From the NCBI GenBank assembly GCA_963924885.1, contig CAWUUY010000107.1, positions 1 through 64,000 on the forward strand: a DNA stretch of 64,000 nucleotides. Reading direction: 5' to 3'. The notes beneath the pieces were generated by a model that was not told the origin of the DNA, did no database searches, and saw only the letters and a list, made by a program, of their open reading frames with translations. A program made the translations under genes and the position numbers. Position 1 is the first letter of the stretch. Each line of letters opens with the position of its first letter. The DNA comes from UBA5216 sp963924885 (GTDB lineage Bacteria > Pseudomonadota > Gammaproteobacteria > Burkholderiales > SG8-41). Below, piece after piece: positions 7,949 through 15,148 of the stretch.

Positions 7949-8299
7949 ATGTCGCTTATTGATGTTATCCGTCACCTGAGTTCGGAACACGAAGTGCGTT
8001 TTCTGCTGACCGCGTATGTCGAAACGCTGCAGTTCTATGATTCCGCAAAGCGCCTGCCGCCCGGTATCTGCGCGCTGCCGTTGAAAGATGCGGAAGATAT
8101 CGAAGCACGTTTCAACGAACTGCTCGGCGCGGAACTGTGCGGTCTTGCGCGCTCGCACTGCGACACGCAAGGCGCGATCGCGCGCGAGGCGACCGAAATT
8201 TTTGGTGCGGCGTACACACGCTTGCAGACGCTGCGAGCGTCGGCAAAGCCACCTGCCGCGCGCGATGCCAACGTTGGCGTTTGCGGCGTAGTAATGTAA
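7949..8299 (+). CDS. Hypothetical protein, 116 aa
   Basis: Start chosen at 7949 (MSLIDVIRHL) because GAGGAACTGCC sits just upstream; the longer frame from 7922 has no such support. It is a largely helical, soluble, acidic protein with no signal or membrane segment. I recognise no family. It follows olsB by 41 bp on the same strand and may belong to the same transcript. Its ribosome-binding site overlaps a CACCGCAGAG copy, and its stop codon TAA is the first triplet of an AT-rich motif copy. Codon use matches its neighbours, so it is probably a real resident gene. Confidence 0.6.
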   Translation: MSLIDVIRHLSSEHEVRFLLTAYVETLQFYDSAKRLPPGICALPLKDAEDIEARFNELLGAELCGLARSHCDTQGAIAREATEIFGAAYTRLQTLRASAKPPAARDANVGVCGVVM

Positions 8300-8323
8300 G
8301 TATTTGTTTTTGTTGTGTTTTTT
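8297..8323 (+). repeat. AT-rich dispersed motif, copy C
   Basis: Begins TAAGTATTTGTTTTTGTTG. The first 15 bases are identical to the 51296 and 55503 copies. It starts at the stop codon of the preceding gene. Confidence 0.5.
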
Positions 8324-8628
8324 ATAGAGCGAAAAGTGGCTGTGGTGCTGGCCTGCGGCGCATGTTCAGGCGCCGTATCGCTGTCGCACCCGGCTTAATC
8401 TCGCGCGGTTGATGGCCGATGTGCGGCGTCTCCGCTGCATCGATCAAACAACCCAAAAACGCCGCACACACTTCCCTGCCCGCGTTGCGGAATCCGTTCG
8501 GCGGAGCAACGCAAGACACTGAATATATAGAACAAATGGCGCAATGCTGCTGTGGCGTGGCTCGCGGTACTTTGTTATACTGCGCGCCCTTGCACTAAAG
8601 CACCAAATTACCAAAGCAATCCAAATCC
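8324..8628. other. Intergenic stretch before tRNA-Ala, no gene seen
   Basis: No ORF with family features or a credible ribosome-binding site was found. The only recognisable element is a -10-like TATACT at 8576-8581, about 48 bp before the tRNA, which may be its promoter. The -35 region is poor. Confidence 0.4.
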
Positions 8629-8704
<76 letters not shown>

Positions 8705-8740
8705 AATGATAGTCCGGAGAAATCCAGTAGTATCTGAAAG

Positions 8741-8765
8741 AGCCCTAGTTACATAGGGCTTTTTC
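8741..8765 (+). terminator. Rho-independent terminator after tRNA-Ala
   Basis: Perfect stem AGCCCTA/TAGGGCT (8741-8747, 8754-8760) with a 6-nt loop, followed by TTTTCTTTT. It sits 36 bp after the tRNA. Confidence 0.85.
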
Positions 8766-8817
8766 TTTTCTGGTATCCGTTGACGTCTAACCTAATCTTT
8801 TGAAATCCGGATCAACG

Positions 8818-8869
8818 TGGGGGCCACACTTGGGGCAACCCTCGGGATTCTTTAATGAGTTGGCCCCAA
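8818..8869. other. Putative integrase arm-type sites
   Basis: Repeated G-blocks TGGGGGCCA (8818), TTGGGGCAA (8830) and the inverted TTGGCCCCAA (8860) lie between the tRNA 3' end and the integrase remnant. Repeats of this kind are common in front of tRNA-targeting tyrosine integrase genes of proteobacterial islands. Their role here is inferred. Confidence 0.45.
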
Positions 8870-8926
8870 AATTCTTAAACTCTCACCGTAGTACGGTGTC
8901 ATAACACTATAACGTCGGGAGAAAAA

Positions 8927-8956
8927 ATGCCGCTCAATGACATAGCGACAAAGGTA
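8927..8956 (+). pseudogene. Integrase remnant (first ~10 codons)
   Basis: An ATG preceded by GGGAGAAAAA opens MPLNDIATK, which looks like the start of DUF4102-type tyrosine integrases (MPL-D-AIK). After about ten codons the sequence becomes DUF839 coding sequence in another frame, and this frame stops at 8995. Position, directly after a tRNA and arm-like repeats, supports the reading. The match is short, so confidence is limited. Confidence 0.45.
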
Positions 8957-9385
8957 GGCTGCTCGAGGGAGGCTCGCTGCGGGCGCTCAAGTTGAAAGAC
9001 TTTCCGGCGGCCACCCATACCGTGACCGGCTTCCTAGACAAGAAGGGCGTGCCGCTGGCATGCGAGTGGGTAACCATCGATACGCCCGATCCGCTGGACA
9101 ATGTGTTTGCCAACAGCACGCGCGCTCAGGGTCACGCCAAAGGCGCGGCCAAGTTCTCGCGTGGCGAAGGGGCGTGGTACGGCAACAATCTCGTATACTT
9201 CTGCTGCAGCAACGGCGGTAATGCAGGGGCAGGGCAGATCTGGGCCTATGATCCCAATGCAAACACTGTGACTTTGGTAGTGGAATCGGAGAGCCGCGAT
9301 GTGTTGGACGCACCGGACAATATAACCGTCGGTCCCGACGGCCGCATTTATCTTCCAGCCCAGGGCGTGCCATTTCACCTTCAGG
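8951..9385 (+). pseudogene. DUF839 (PhoX-like) protein fragment
   Basis: About 140 codons of a DUF839 protein without start or end. GRLLEGGSLRALKLKDF opens it, then EWVTIDTPDPLDN, the family core GAAKFSRGEGAWYGNN, GQIWAYDP and the metal-site-like DAPDNITVGPDGRIYLP. The open frame continues past the homology to 9447 with unrelated residues. It is a different family member from phoX at 1231 and not an obvious duplicate. The left edge joins the integrase remnant and the right edge joins the BrnT operator region, so both ends look like recombination points. Confidence 0.7.
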
Positions 9386-9446
9386 CCCTTACTGTCAAAC
9401 ACTACTGCACTTTCAGTAGATTCCTATTTTTTGACCTCACGACATA

Positions 9447-9489
9447 GTAGTAACAAATAATCCGTGCTTTTTTTATTATTTGTTGCTAC
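9447..9489. promoter_or_regulatory. Palindromic operator of brnTA
   Basis: Arms GTAGTAACAAATAAT (9447-9461) and ATTATTTGTTGCTAC (9475-9489) match at 14 of 15 positions when inverted, with a 13-bp AT-rich spacer. It ends 9 bp before the brnT start. BrnA antitoxins are DNA-binding and autoregulate with BrnT, so this is the expected operator. Confidence 0.7.
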
Positions 9490-9498
9490 AATTAATTT

Positions 9499-9771
9499 AT
9501 GTTCATCGAATTCGATACCGACAAGCGGGCGAAAACTCTGGCTGAACGCGGTCTTGATTTCGCCCGTGCGTGCGACGTGTTCGCGGACAAACACTTGACG
9601 CGCGAGGACACTCGGGGAAACTACGCCGAACCACGTTTCCAGACAGCAGGCTGGCTTGATGGTCGAATCGTGATGCTTGTTTGGACGCCGCGCGGCGAGG
9701 CTCGTCGTATTATTTCCATGAGGAAAGCCAATGAACGCGAAATCAAAAAAATCCACCCCGCCTTGGGTTGA
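9499..9771 (+). CDS. brnT: BrnT family toxin (ribonuclease)
   Basis: 90 residues, the usual BrnT length. Family features include FEFD-like FIEFDTDKRAKTLAERGLDF near the start, the central RFQTAGWLDGRIVMLVWTPR and the C-terminal RRIISMRKANEREIK. BrnT is a RelE-fold ribonuclease that inhibits translation until bound by BrnA. It precedes and overlaps brnA by 41 bp, the normal toxin-first order. The ORF is intact, so the module may be functional within an otherwise decayed element. Expression is probably repressed by BrnT-BrnA at the palindrome just upstream. Confidence 0.88.
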   Translation: MFIEFDTDKRAKTLAERGLDFARACDVFADKHLTREDTRGNYAEPRFQTAGWLDGRIVMLVWTPRGEARRIISMRKANEREIKKIHPALG

Positions 9772-10009
9772 TCCTGACGATGCGCCGGAAGTCACGCTGC
9801 AATGGGTGGCCGAGGCAGACTTGTACGCTGGCGAGAAGCTGGTACGCCGGGGCCGCCCAGTGGGCAGCATCAAAGCTGCCCCCAAGGTGTCCACTACCAT
9901 CCGCTTCGACCCCGACGTGCTGGCCGCGCTGAAAACCTCTGGCAAGGGATGGCAAACGCGGGTGAATGCCGCAATGCGCGAATGGCTTAAAACCCATTCT
10001 TCAACATAA
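9731..10009 (+). CDS. brnA: BrnA family antitoxin
   Basis: 92 residues. The C-terminal half carries the ribbon-helix-helix signature of BrnA: STTIRFDPDVLAALKTSGKG then WQTRVNAAMREWLKTH. The N-terminal half (PPWVDPDDAPEVTLQWVAEA) is the flexible toxin-binding part. RRGRPVGS lies between them. It neutralises BrnT and represses the operon. Its start lies within the brnT reading frame, so translation is coupled. Confidence 0.88.
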   Translation: MNAKSKKSTPPWVDPDDAPEVTLQWVAEADLYAGEKLVRRGRPVGSIKAAPKVSTTIRFDPDVLAALKTSGKGWQTRVNAAMREWLKTHSST

Positions 10010-10044
10010 TCCAACGCCATCGTTTTCGATGCGTGCGAAAATAG

Positions 10045-10920
10045 AAAAATAAGGGCAACACCTACACCCGACTCGATACCGAGCGGCTGATCGAATTTGG
10101 CCAGGCCGCCGCCGGCAAGGATGCGCTGGAAACCCAGATGATCCTCAACCACAAGGCCGCCATCGAATACCTCGTGCGGGATACCGAGCACGTCGGCATC
10201 AATCCCGTGACCGTCGTCGCGCTACATGCCTTTCTCTCCGATGGCCTCCTGCCTGACCCCACTGCCTGCGGCCGGCTGCGCAATCGCCCGGTCGAGATCG
10301 GCGGTAGCGTTTATCTGCCGATCGCCATGCCGCAGCGGATCGAGGAGTTGTTCTCCATCGTGTTGGAGATGGCCGCCGAAATCCAGGACCCGTTCGAGCA
10401 ATCCTTCTTCCTCATGTTGCATTTGCCCTACTTGCAGCCCTTTGAAGACGTCAATAAACGCGTCTCGCGCCTGGCCGCCAATATTCCTTTCATCCTCCAT
10501 AATCTCTCGCCACTGTCCTTCATCGACGTGGCGCAACAAGACTACTTGGATGGCCTGCTTGGCGTCTACGAACTCAATCGCGTTGAGCTGCTCCGCGACG
10601 TTTTCGTGCGGGCCTATGAGCGGTCCTGCCAGCAATATGTCGCCGTGCACCAGCAGCTCGTGCCGCCCGATGCCATGCGCCTGCGCTACCGCAACCAGCT
10701 TTCAAAACTGGTCGCGGCCATCGTGCGCGCCAATGCCACTGCCGACGAAGCGACAATCCGCGCCCACCTGCCAGAGACTTTGCCCGAGGGCGACCGCGAG
10801 CGATTCATTGCCTTGGCGCTGGATGAGTTCAATACCCTTCACGCCGGCAACGCCATCCGCTTCGGCCTGCGACCGCTGGAGTTCGCCGCGTGGCGGGAGA
10901 GGAATGCCGGGAATGGCTGA
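10045..10920 (+). pseudogene. Fic family protein, N-terminally truncated
   Basis: The frame opens directly after a stop at 10042 with no start codon, and reads GNTYTRLDTERLIEFGQ, where intact relatives have an upstream LEGNT context. The Fic core follows: QMILNHKAAIEYLV, a degenerate Fic motif QPFEDVNKRVSRLAANIPF in place of HPFxxGNGR, then a long C-terminal part. The family normally transfers AMP to Ser/Thr/Tyr; the catalytic His is Gln here, as in one Fic subgroup known to me. The N-terminal region is lost, so I call it a remnant. A translation start at an internal ATG (10138) would remove the LEGNT strand. Confidence 0.7.
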
Positions 10921-11334
10921 AAAACGGATGGAGCCGGGTTGGAAGGTCTGGCTGGGACTAACCAGTTGGGAGGACGCGCCCCAAGGGAAGGTCCACAAAT
11001 ACGACGTCGCCATTGCCAAGCACTACCTGTCGGATTTTAAATTGGCGCAGATGCAGCGGTCTCCGCCTATTTCGATATGGCAGAACTATAAGCCATGCGC
11101 CTCATGCCCATGACCATGGCAGATTGGGAAGAGCGCCTTAGCGGCTTTTTGAAACTCTGGGACAGGGAAATTCTACAAGATGCTGGCAAGGTCACCGCAG
11201 AAATCGCCAAGGCACATGCTGAAAGTGAATTCGAGAGATACCGCATCGTGCAGGAGCGCCTGTTTGAGAGCGACTTCGACCGGGTGATTAAGCAGATCAA
11301 TGATGGGCGCAAGCCTGGCGGCGATGGGGAGTAA
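10913..11334 (+). pseudogene. RhuM family protein remnant, frameshifted with nonsense codon
   Basis: C-terminal RhuM sequence is recognisable in two frames. The first, from 10913, has LGLTSWEDAPQGKVHKYDVA and IAKHYLSDF, matching the RhuM GLTSW-DVxxAKNYL segment. Near 11055-11062 the homology moves to another frame (VSAYFDMAEL). That frame meets TAA at 11089, where relatives have Gln, and then continues as MPMTMADWEERLSGFLKL to 11334. The N-terminal half is absent. RhuM proteins are island-associated and of unsettled function. The last part (11095-11334) could still be translated as a 79-residue peptide. Confidence 0.72.
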
Positions 11335-11337
11335 GGA

Positions 11338-11883
11338 ATGGCCACCAAAAAAAACTCAGTCTCGTGGAGTGACGTCAAAACCAGACTGGCCGATTTCGAC
11401 CGCGCTGGCTTGCTCGGGTTGCTCCAAGACCTGTACGCGGCCAACAATGATAACCAAGCCTTCCTGCACGCGCGTCTCAGTCTGGGCGACGATGTGCTCA
11501 AACCCTACAAGGCCATCATGAACCGCTGGCTGTGGCCAGATATGTTCAAGAATCAGGACACTTCGGTCGCTAAAGCCAAAAAGCCTATCGCCGATTACAG
11601 GAAAGCTATAGGCCAAGCGGAAGGTCTGGCCGAACTGATGGTGTTCTATTGCGAGCGGGCAGCGGGGTTCAGTGATGATGTCGGCCTGCAGGATGAGGGC
11701 TACTATGACGCGCTGGTGCGGATGTTCGAGCAGGCCTTGAAAACCATTGCCAGTTTAGCCGACGCGCAACGCCAGCCCTTATGGGACAGGCTTCGTACTG
11801 CACAGCGAATTTGTCGCAACTTTGGCTATGGCGTGAGCGATGACATGCGCGACCTGCTGGCCGAGTACGGTGCCGATGACTGA
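11338..11883 (+). CDS. DUF6155-like conserved protein
   Basis: 181 residues, intact, mostly helical. The N-terminal VSWSDVKTRLADFDRAGLL and the central LGDDVLKPYKAIMNRWLWPD recall a conserved family (DUF6155) found in mobile regions. No enzyme motif, signal or membrane segment is seen and the function is unknown to me. It starts 4 bp after the RhuM remnant and overlaps the next gene by 8 bp. It is therefore translationally coupled to the primase-like protein and may act with it. Confidence 0.65.
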   Translation: MATKKNSVSWSDVKTRLADFDRAGLLGLLQDLYAANNDNQAFLHARLSLGDDVLKPYKAIMNRWLWPDMFKNQDTSVAKAKKPIADYRKAIGQAEGLAELMVFYCERAAGFSDDVGLQDEGYYDALVRMFEQALKTIASLADAQRQPLWDRLRTAQRICRNFGYGVSDDMRDLLAEYGADD

Positions 11884-13036
11884 ACGCGATCAGTCGGCCG
11901 CACTGCACGCTGAAAACACCCGCCTGATCGCGCTGCTGGACCGTTACGGCATCGAATGGCGCTTGCCACCTGAGCCACCACCGCCCAAGCCGGCGCTGCT
12001 CGTCCCGGAATCAGAACTATCCCGTTTTTCCACGGCCGAGAAGGTGGCGCTGTTTCGGCGGCTATTCCGCGGCCGCACCGACGTCTACCCGATCCGCTGG
12101 GAAAGCAAAACTACCGGTAAATCTGGCTACGCACCGGCCTGTGGCAATGAATGGCTCGCCGGTGTCTGCGAAAAGCCGCGCATCAAATGTGGGGAATGCA
12201 ATAACCGTCTGCTGATTCCATTATCGGATACGGTCATCTACGAGCATCTCGCTGGTAAACGCACAGTGGGCGTCTATCCGTTGCTGGCTGACGACAGCTG
12301 CCATTTTCTCGCTGCTGATTTCGACGAGGCGCATTGGCGTGAGGATGCCAAGGCGTTTTACCAGTCGTGTCACGAGCTGGGCGTGCCGGTCGCCCTTGAG
12401 ATATCACGTTCCGGCAACGGTGCGCACGCTTGGATTTTCTTCTCAGGCAGCGTGTCTGCTCGGGATGCACGCCGACTCGGTGCGGCGATTATTAGCCACA
12501 CCTGCGCTCGCACACGGCAACTCAAGCTCGAATCCTATGACCGGCTGTTTCCCAATCAGGATTCAATGCCCAAAGGTGGTTTCGGCAACCTGATCGCGCG
12601 CCCACTGCAAAAAGCACCGCGCGAGAAGGGCTTCAGTGAGTTTGTCGATGCTGACTTGCGGCCTTACCCGGATCAGTGGGCGTTCCTGGCCTCCATCGTG
12701 CCAATGCCTGCACACGATATCGAGCCCACCATCCTCAGAGCGACGGGCAACGCGCACCCGCTCGATGTGACTTTCATCGATGAGGAAGATCAAAAGGAAC
12801 CGTGGAAGCACTCGGCATCCGCCAGCAAGAAGCTGATCGGGCCGATGCCGAAATCGCTTACGGTGACGCTGTCAAATCTGATCTATTTCGAGAAGGCACA
12901 ACTCCCGCAGCCGCTGGCCAACCGGCTGATTCGCTTGGCCGCCTTCCAGAATCCGGAGTTTTACAAGAAGCAGGCGATGCGTTTCTCAGTGTGGGATGAA
13001 CCGCCAATACTTACTGCGCCTTCAATACGGGCTTGA
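11876..13036 (+). CDS. TOTE-type archaeo-eukaryotic primase protein, C-terminally truncated
   Basis: Start at 11876 (MTERDQSAALHAEN), overlapping the previous stop. 386 residues. After a coiled leader comes a Cys cluster (CGNEWLAGVC then KCGEC) and the AEP primase core: catalytic LAADFD, the EISRSGNGAHAWIFF strand with its conserved His, and LFPNQDSMPKGGFGNLIA. These mark the primase domain of TOTE conflict-system proteins. Full members continue after AMRFSVWD with an SF2 helicase; here the frame leaves the homology at about 13000 and stops. It therefore lacks the helicase and may be inactive or primase-only. Confidence 0.75.
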   Translation: MTERDQSAALHAENTRLIALLDRYGIEWRLPPEPPPPKPALLVPESELSRFSTAEKVALFRRLFRGRTDVYPIRWESKTTGKSGYAPACGNEWLAGVCEKPRIKCGECNNRLLIPLSDTVIYEHLAGKRTVGVYPLLADDSCHFLAADFDEAHWREDAKAFYQSCHELGVPVALEISRSGNGAHAWIFFSGSVSARDARRLGAAIISHTCARTRQLKLESYDRLFPNQDSMPKGGFGNLIARPLQKAPREKGFSEFVDADLRPYPDQWAFLASIVPMPAHDIEPTILRATGNAHPLDVTFIDEEDQKEPWKHSASASKKLIGPMPKSLTVTLSNLIYFEKAQLPQPLANRLIRLAAFQNPEFYKKQAMRFSVWDEPPILTAPSIRA

Positions 13037-13196
13037 TGGCAGCCGTCTTGATCCCGGGCTCTGAGAAGAATGGGCTAATCAGTGCTTCGACCAATGCCAG
13101 CGATTCCACTGCTTTGCGTTGCTGACCGGCGGGCAAGCCGAGTTGCGCGATGCTCTTCAACGTAGAATTTCTTTGACCGATGTAAGCTGTGTTCAT
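13011..13196 (-). CDS. Small hypothetical protein, 61 aa
   Basis: Starts MNTAYIGQRNSTLKSIAQLG, preceded at good spacing by AGAGGATAAAAGAA, one of the better ribosome-binding sites in this part of the window. It is basic and lacks a signal or membrane segment. Its 3' end overlaps the end of the truncated primase frame, exactly where that gene lost its C terminus. It may be a complete small gene or the 5' part of a gene cut by the same event. I recognise no family. Confidence 0.45.
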   Translation of the reverse strand: MNTAYIGQRNSTLKSIAQLGLPAGQQRKAVESLALVEALISPFFSEPGIKTAAIKPVLKAQ

Positions 13197-13244
13197 TTCT
13201 TTTATCCTCTTTCTAAGTATGGTTTGTGTTACACATTGTGGAGT

Positions 13245-13267
13245 AAAACATTTAAAAACAAATACTT
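13245..13267 (-). repeat. AT-rich dispersed motif, copy D
   Basis: Minus-strand reading AAGTATTTGTTTTTAAATG. It lies in the 229-bp non-coding stretch between the small minus-strand ORF and umuD. Confidence 0.5.
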
Positions 13268-13401
13268 CACGTCGAATAGGACAAAGTGACGATGACTTTG
13301 TTGCAAAGCACCAAATGAGTAGTTCTCTGTCATGGGTTAAGTATTTCTAATGTGAGCAGAGGTCTTGGGCTGGCAGTGATACGGTAAAGCTGCGATGATA
13401 G

Positions 13402-13417
13402 CTGTTCTTATATACAG
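13402..13417 (+). promoter_or_regulatory. LexA (SOS) box of umuDC
   Basis: CTGTTCTTATATACAG has both CTGT and ACAG half-sites with 8-bp AT-rich spacing, matching the E. coli-type LexA operator. It ends only 8 bp before the umuD ATG. Confidence 0.88.
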
Positions 13418-13425
13418 TCTTAATT

Positions 13426-13875
13426 ATGAAGCTATTAGCCGCCGCCAAACTTGCCCCCATTCGCCTGTTCCCGCTCTTCGCGACCAAAGTAGCCGCCGGC
13501 TTTCCGTCACCGGCTGACGATTACATCGAGGCGCGGCTTGATCTCAACGAGCTGCTGGTGACTCACAAGGAGGCGACGTTTTTCCTGCGCGTAAAGGGCG
13601 ATTCCATGAAAAACGCGAACATCAACGACGGCGATCTGCTGGTGGTGAACCGGGCTATCGAGCCTGCCCACTGTGACATCGTGGTGGCGGCGGTCAACGC
13701 CGAACTGACGATCAAGACCTTGTTCAAGAAGCGAGGCGTGGTGAAACTGGTCGCTGCCAACGATGCCTATCCTGAAATCGTCATCCAGCCAGACAATGAA
13801 TTAATCGTGTGGGGAGTGGTGACGGATGTCATACACAGTTTCAGAAAGCCCGTTCGCACTGATCGACGGCAATAA
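13426..13875 (+). CDS. umuD: UmuD, SOS mutagenesis protease subunit
   Basis: 149 residues. An S24-type self-cleaving serine peptidase. The cleavage site is Ala24-Gly25, the catalytic Ser60 lies in VKGDSM and Lys97 in ELTIKTLF, the same numbering as E. coli UmuD. After RecA-stimulated self-cleavage, UmuD' joins UmuC to form DNA polymerase V. The upstream LexA box ends 8 bp before the ATG and no Shine-Dalgarno sequence fits in between, so a leaderless message or a slightly later start is possible. It overlaps umuC by 50 bp. Confidence 0.93.
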   Translation: MKLLAAAKLAPIRLFPLFATKVAAGFPSPADDYIEARLDLNELLVTHKEATFFLRVKGDSMKNANINDGDLLVVNRAIEPAHCDIVVAAVNAELTIKTLFKKRGVVKLVAANDAYPEIVIQPDNELIVWGVVTDVIHSFRKPVRTDRRQ

Positions 13876-15139
13876 CTTTTACGTTTCCTGCGAGCGGGTG
13901 TTCAACCCCAAGTTGGAGGGCCGCCCGGTGGTGGTGCTTTCCAACAACGACGGCTGCGTAGTGGCACGCTCTAATGAGGCCAAGGCGCTCGATATCGGCA
14001 TGGGCGTGCCACTGTTCAAGGTGCGTGACATCATTCGTAAGAACCGTGTGGTGGTGCTATCGAGCAACTACACGCTCTACGGCGACATGTCGCAACGCAT
14101 GATGGCGGTGGTTCGCCAGTTCAGCCCCCGGCAGGAAATCTACTCCATCGATGAGAGCTTTATTGACCTGTCGGGATTCGGCGAAAAGGATTTACGCGAT
14201 TATGGGCAGCAGATACGGCAGCGGGTGCGGCGCTGGACGGGCATACCGACCTGTGTCGGTATTGCACCGACCAAAACCCTCGCCAAACTCGCCAACCATT
14301 GCGGAAAAAAGCGAGTTGAATATCAAGGCGTGTGCGACTGGAGCCGCTTGCATCCAGCACAACTGGAATACGTGTTATCCACCTTCTCGGTTGGCGACGT
14401 ATGGGGAATCGGACGCCAGTGGAGTAAGAAGCTGCTGGAGATGAATATACGCTCTGCCAAAGACCTCGCTACGGCAGACAGGGCGATGCTGAGGGAACGC
14501 TTCGGCGTGGTCATGGAGCGCACCTCACGCGAGTTGTCAGGGGTTTCCTGCATAGAGATGGAAGAAGTGGCGGCGGACTGCAAACAGATCGTGTCCTCGC
14601 GCTCGTTCGGTAGGGTTATAACCACGATTGAACATCTGGAAGAGGCCGTTACCCAATACACCTGTCGGGCGGCGGAAAAGCTGCGCTGGCAGCACAGTGT
14701 GTGTGGGACTTTGCTGGTATTTCTCCAGACCAACTCTTTCAAATTAAATGATCCTCAGTATCATCCGACCACGACAGTAAGGCTTGGCGCACCGAGCGAC
14801 GATTCCATGCGACTGACGGGGGCCGCCCTGTCTGGCCTGCGACGCATCTATAAGCCGGGATTTCACTACGTCAAGGCGGGCGTAATGCTGAACGACATAC
14901 GACCGGGAACAGTGCAACAGCTCTCGCTACTGGATGTTGGGACACCAATGCCTACAGCCCAAACTAGCGCCCGATCGCGGCTCATGGGCATCATGGATCG
15001 CGTTAATCGATTGGATGGCAAGGGAACGCTTCAGTTGGGAGCGGCGGGTATTCATAGTGCTTGGGCTATGAAGCGGGACCACGTGAGTCCTGCATATACG
15101 ACGCGGTGGAACGAATTGGCTACGGTAAAAGCGTTGTAA
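13826..15139 (+). CDS. umuC: UmuC, DNA polymerase V catalytic subunit (Y family)
   Basis: 437 residues, a full-length Y-family polymerase. Palm acidic residues are Asp14 (ALIDGNNFY) and Asp109-Glu110 (SIDESF). GIPTCVGIAPTKTLAKLANH marks the palm/thumb, and the little-finger region follows. Near the C terminus QQLSLLD is a good clamp-binding motif. It performs translesion synthesis after DNA damage together with UmuD'. It is co-transcribed with umuD from the LexA-controlled promoter and followed at 9 bp by an exonuclease/endonuclease fusion gene. Island location is common for umuDC. Confidence 0.95.
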   Translation: MSYTVSESPFALIDGNNFYVSCERVFNPKLEGRPVVVLSNNDGCVVARSNEAKALDIGMGVPLFKVRDIIRKNRVVVLSSNYTLYGDMSQRMMAVVRQFSPRQEIYSIDESFIDLSGFGEKDLRDYGQQIRQRVRRWTGIPTCVGIAPTKTLAKLANHCGKKRVEYQGVCDWSRLHPAQLEYVLSTFSVGDVWGIGRQWSKKLLEMNIRSAKDLATADRAMLRERFGVVMERTSRELSGVSCIEMEEVAADCKQIVSSRSFGRVITTIEHLEEAVTQYTCRAAEKLRWQHSVCGTLLVFLQTNSFKLNDPQYHPTTTVRLGAPSDDSMRLTGAALSGLRRIYKPGFHYVKAGVMLNDIRPGTVQQLSLLDVGTPMPTAQTSARSRLMGIMDRVNRLDGKGTLQLGAAGIHSAWAMKRDHVSPAYTTRWNELATVKAL

Positions 15140-15148
15140 AACAAAACT

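Noticed and set aside
8322..8519. Minus-strand 65-codon frame in the gap before tRNA-Ala
   Set aside because: No ribosome-binding site and no recognisable family; composition looks like random GC-rich sequence.
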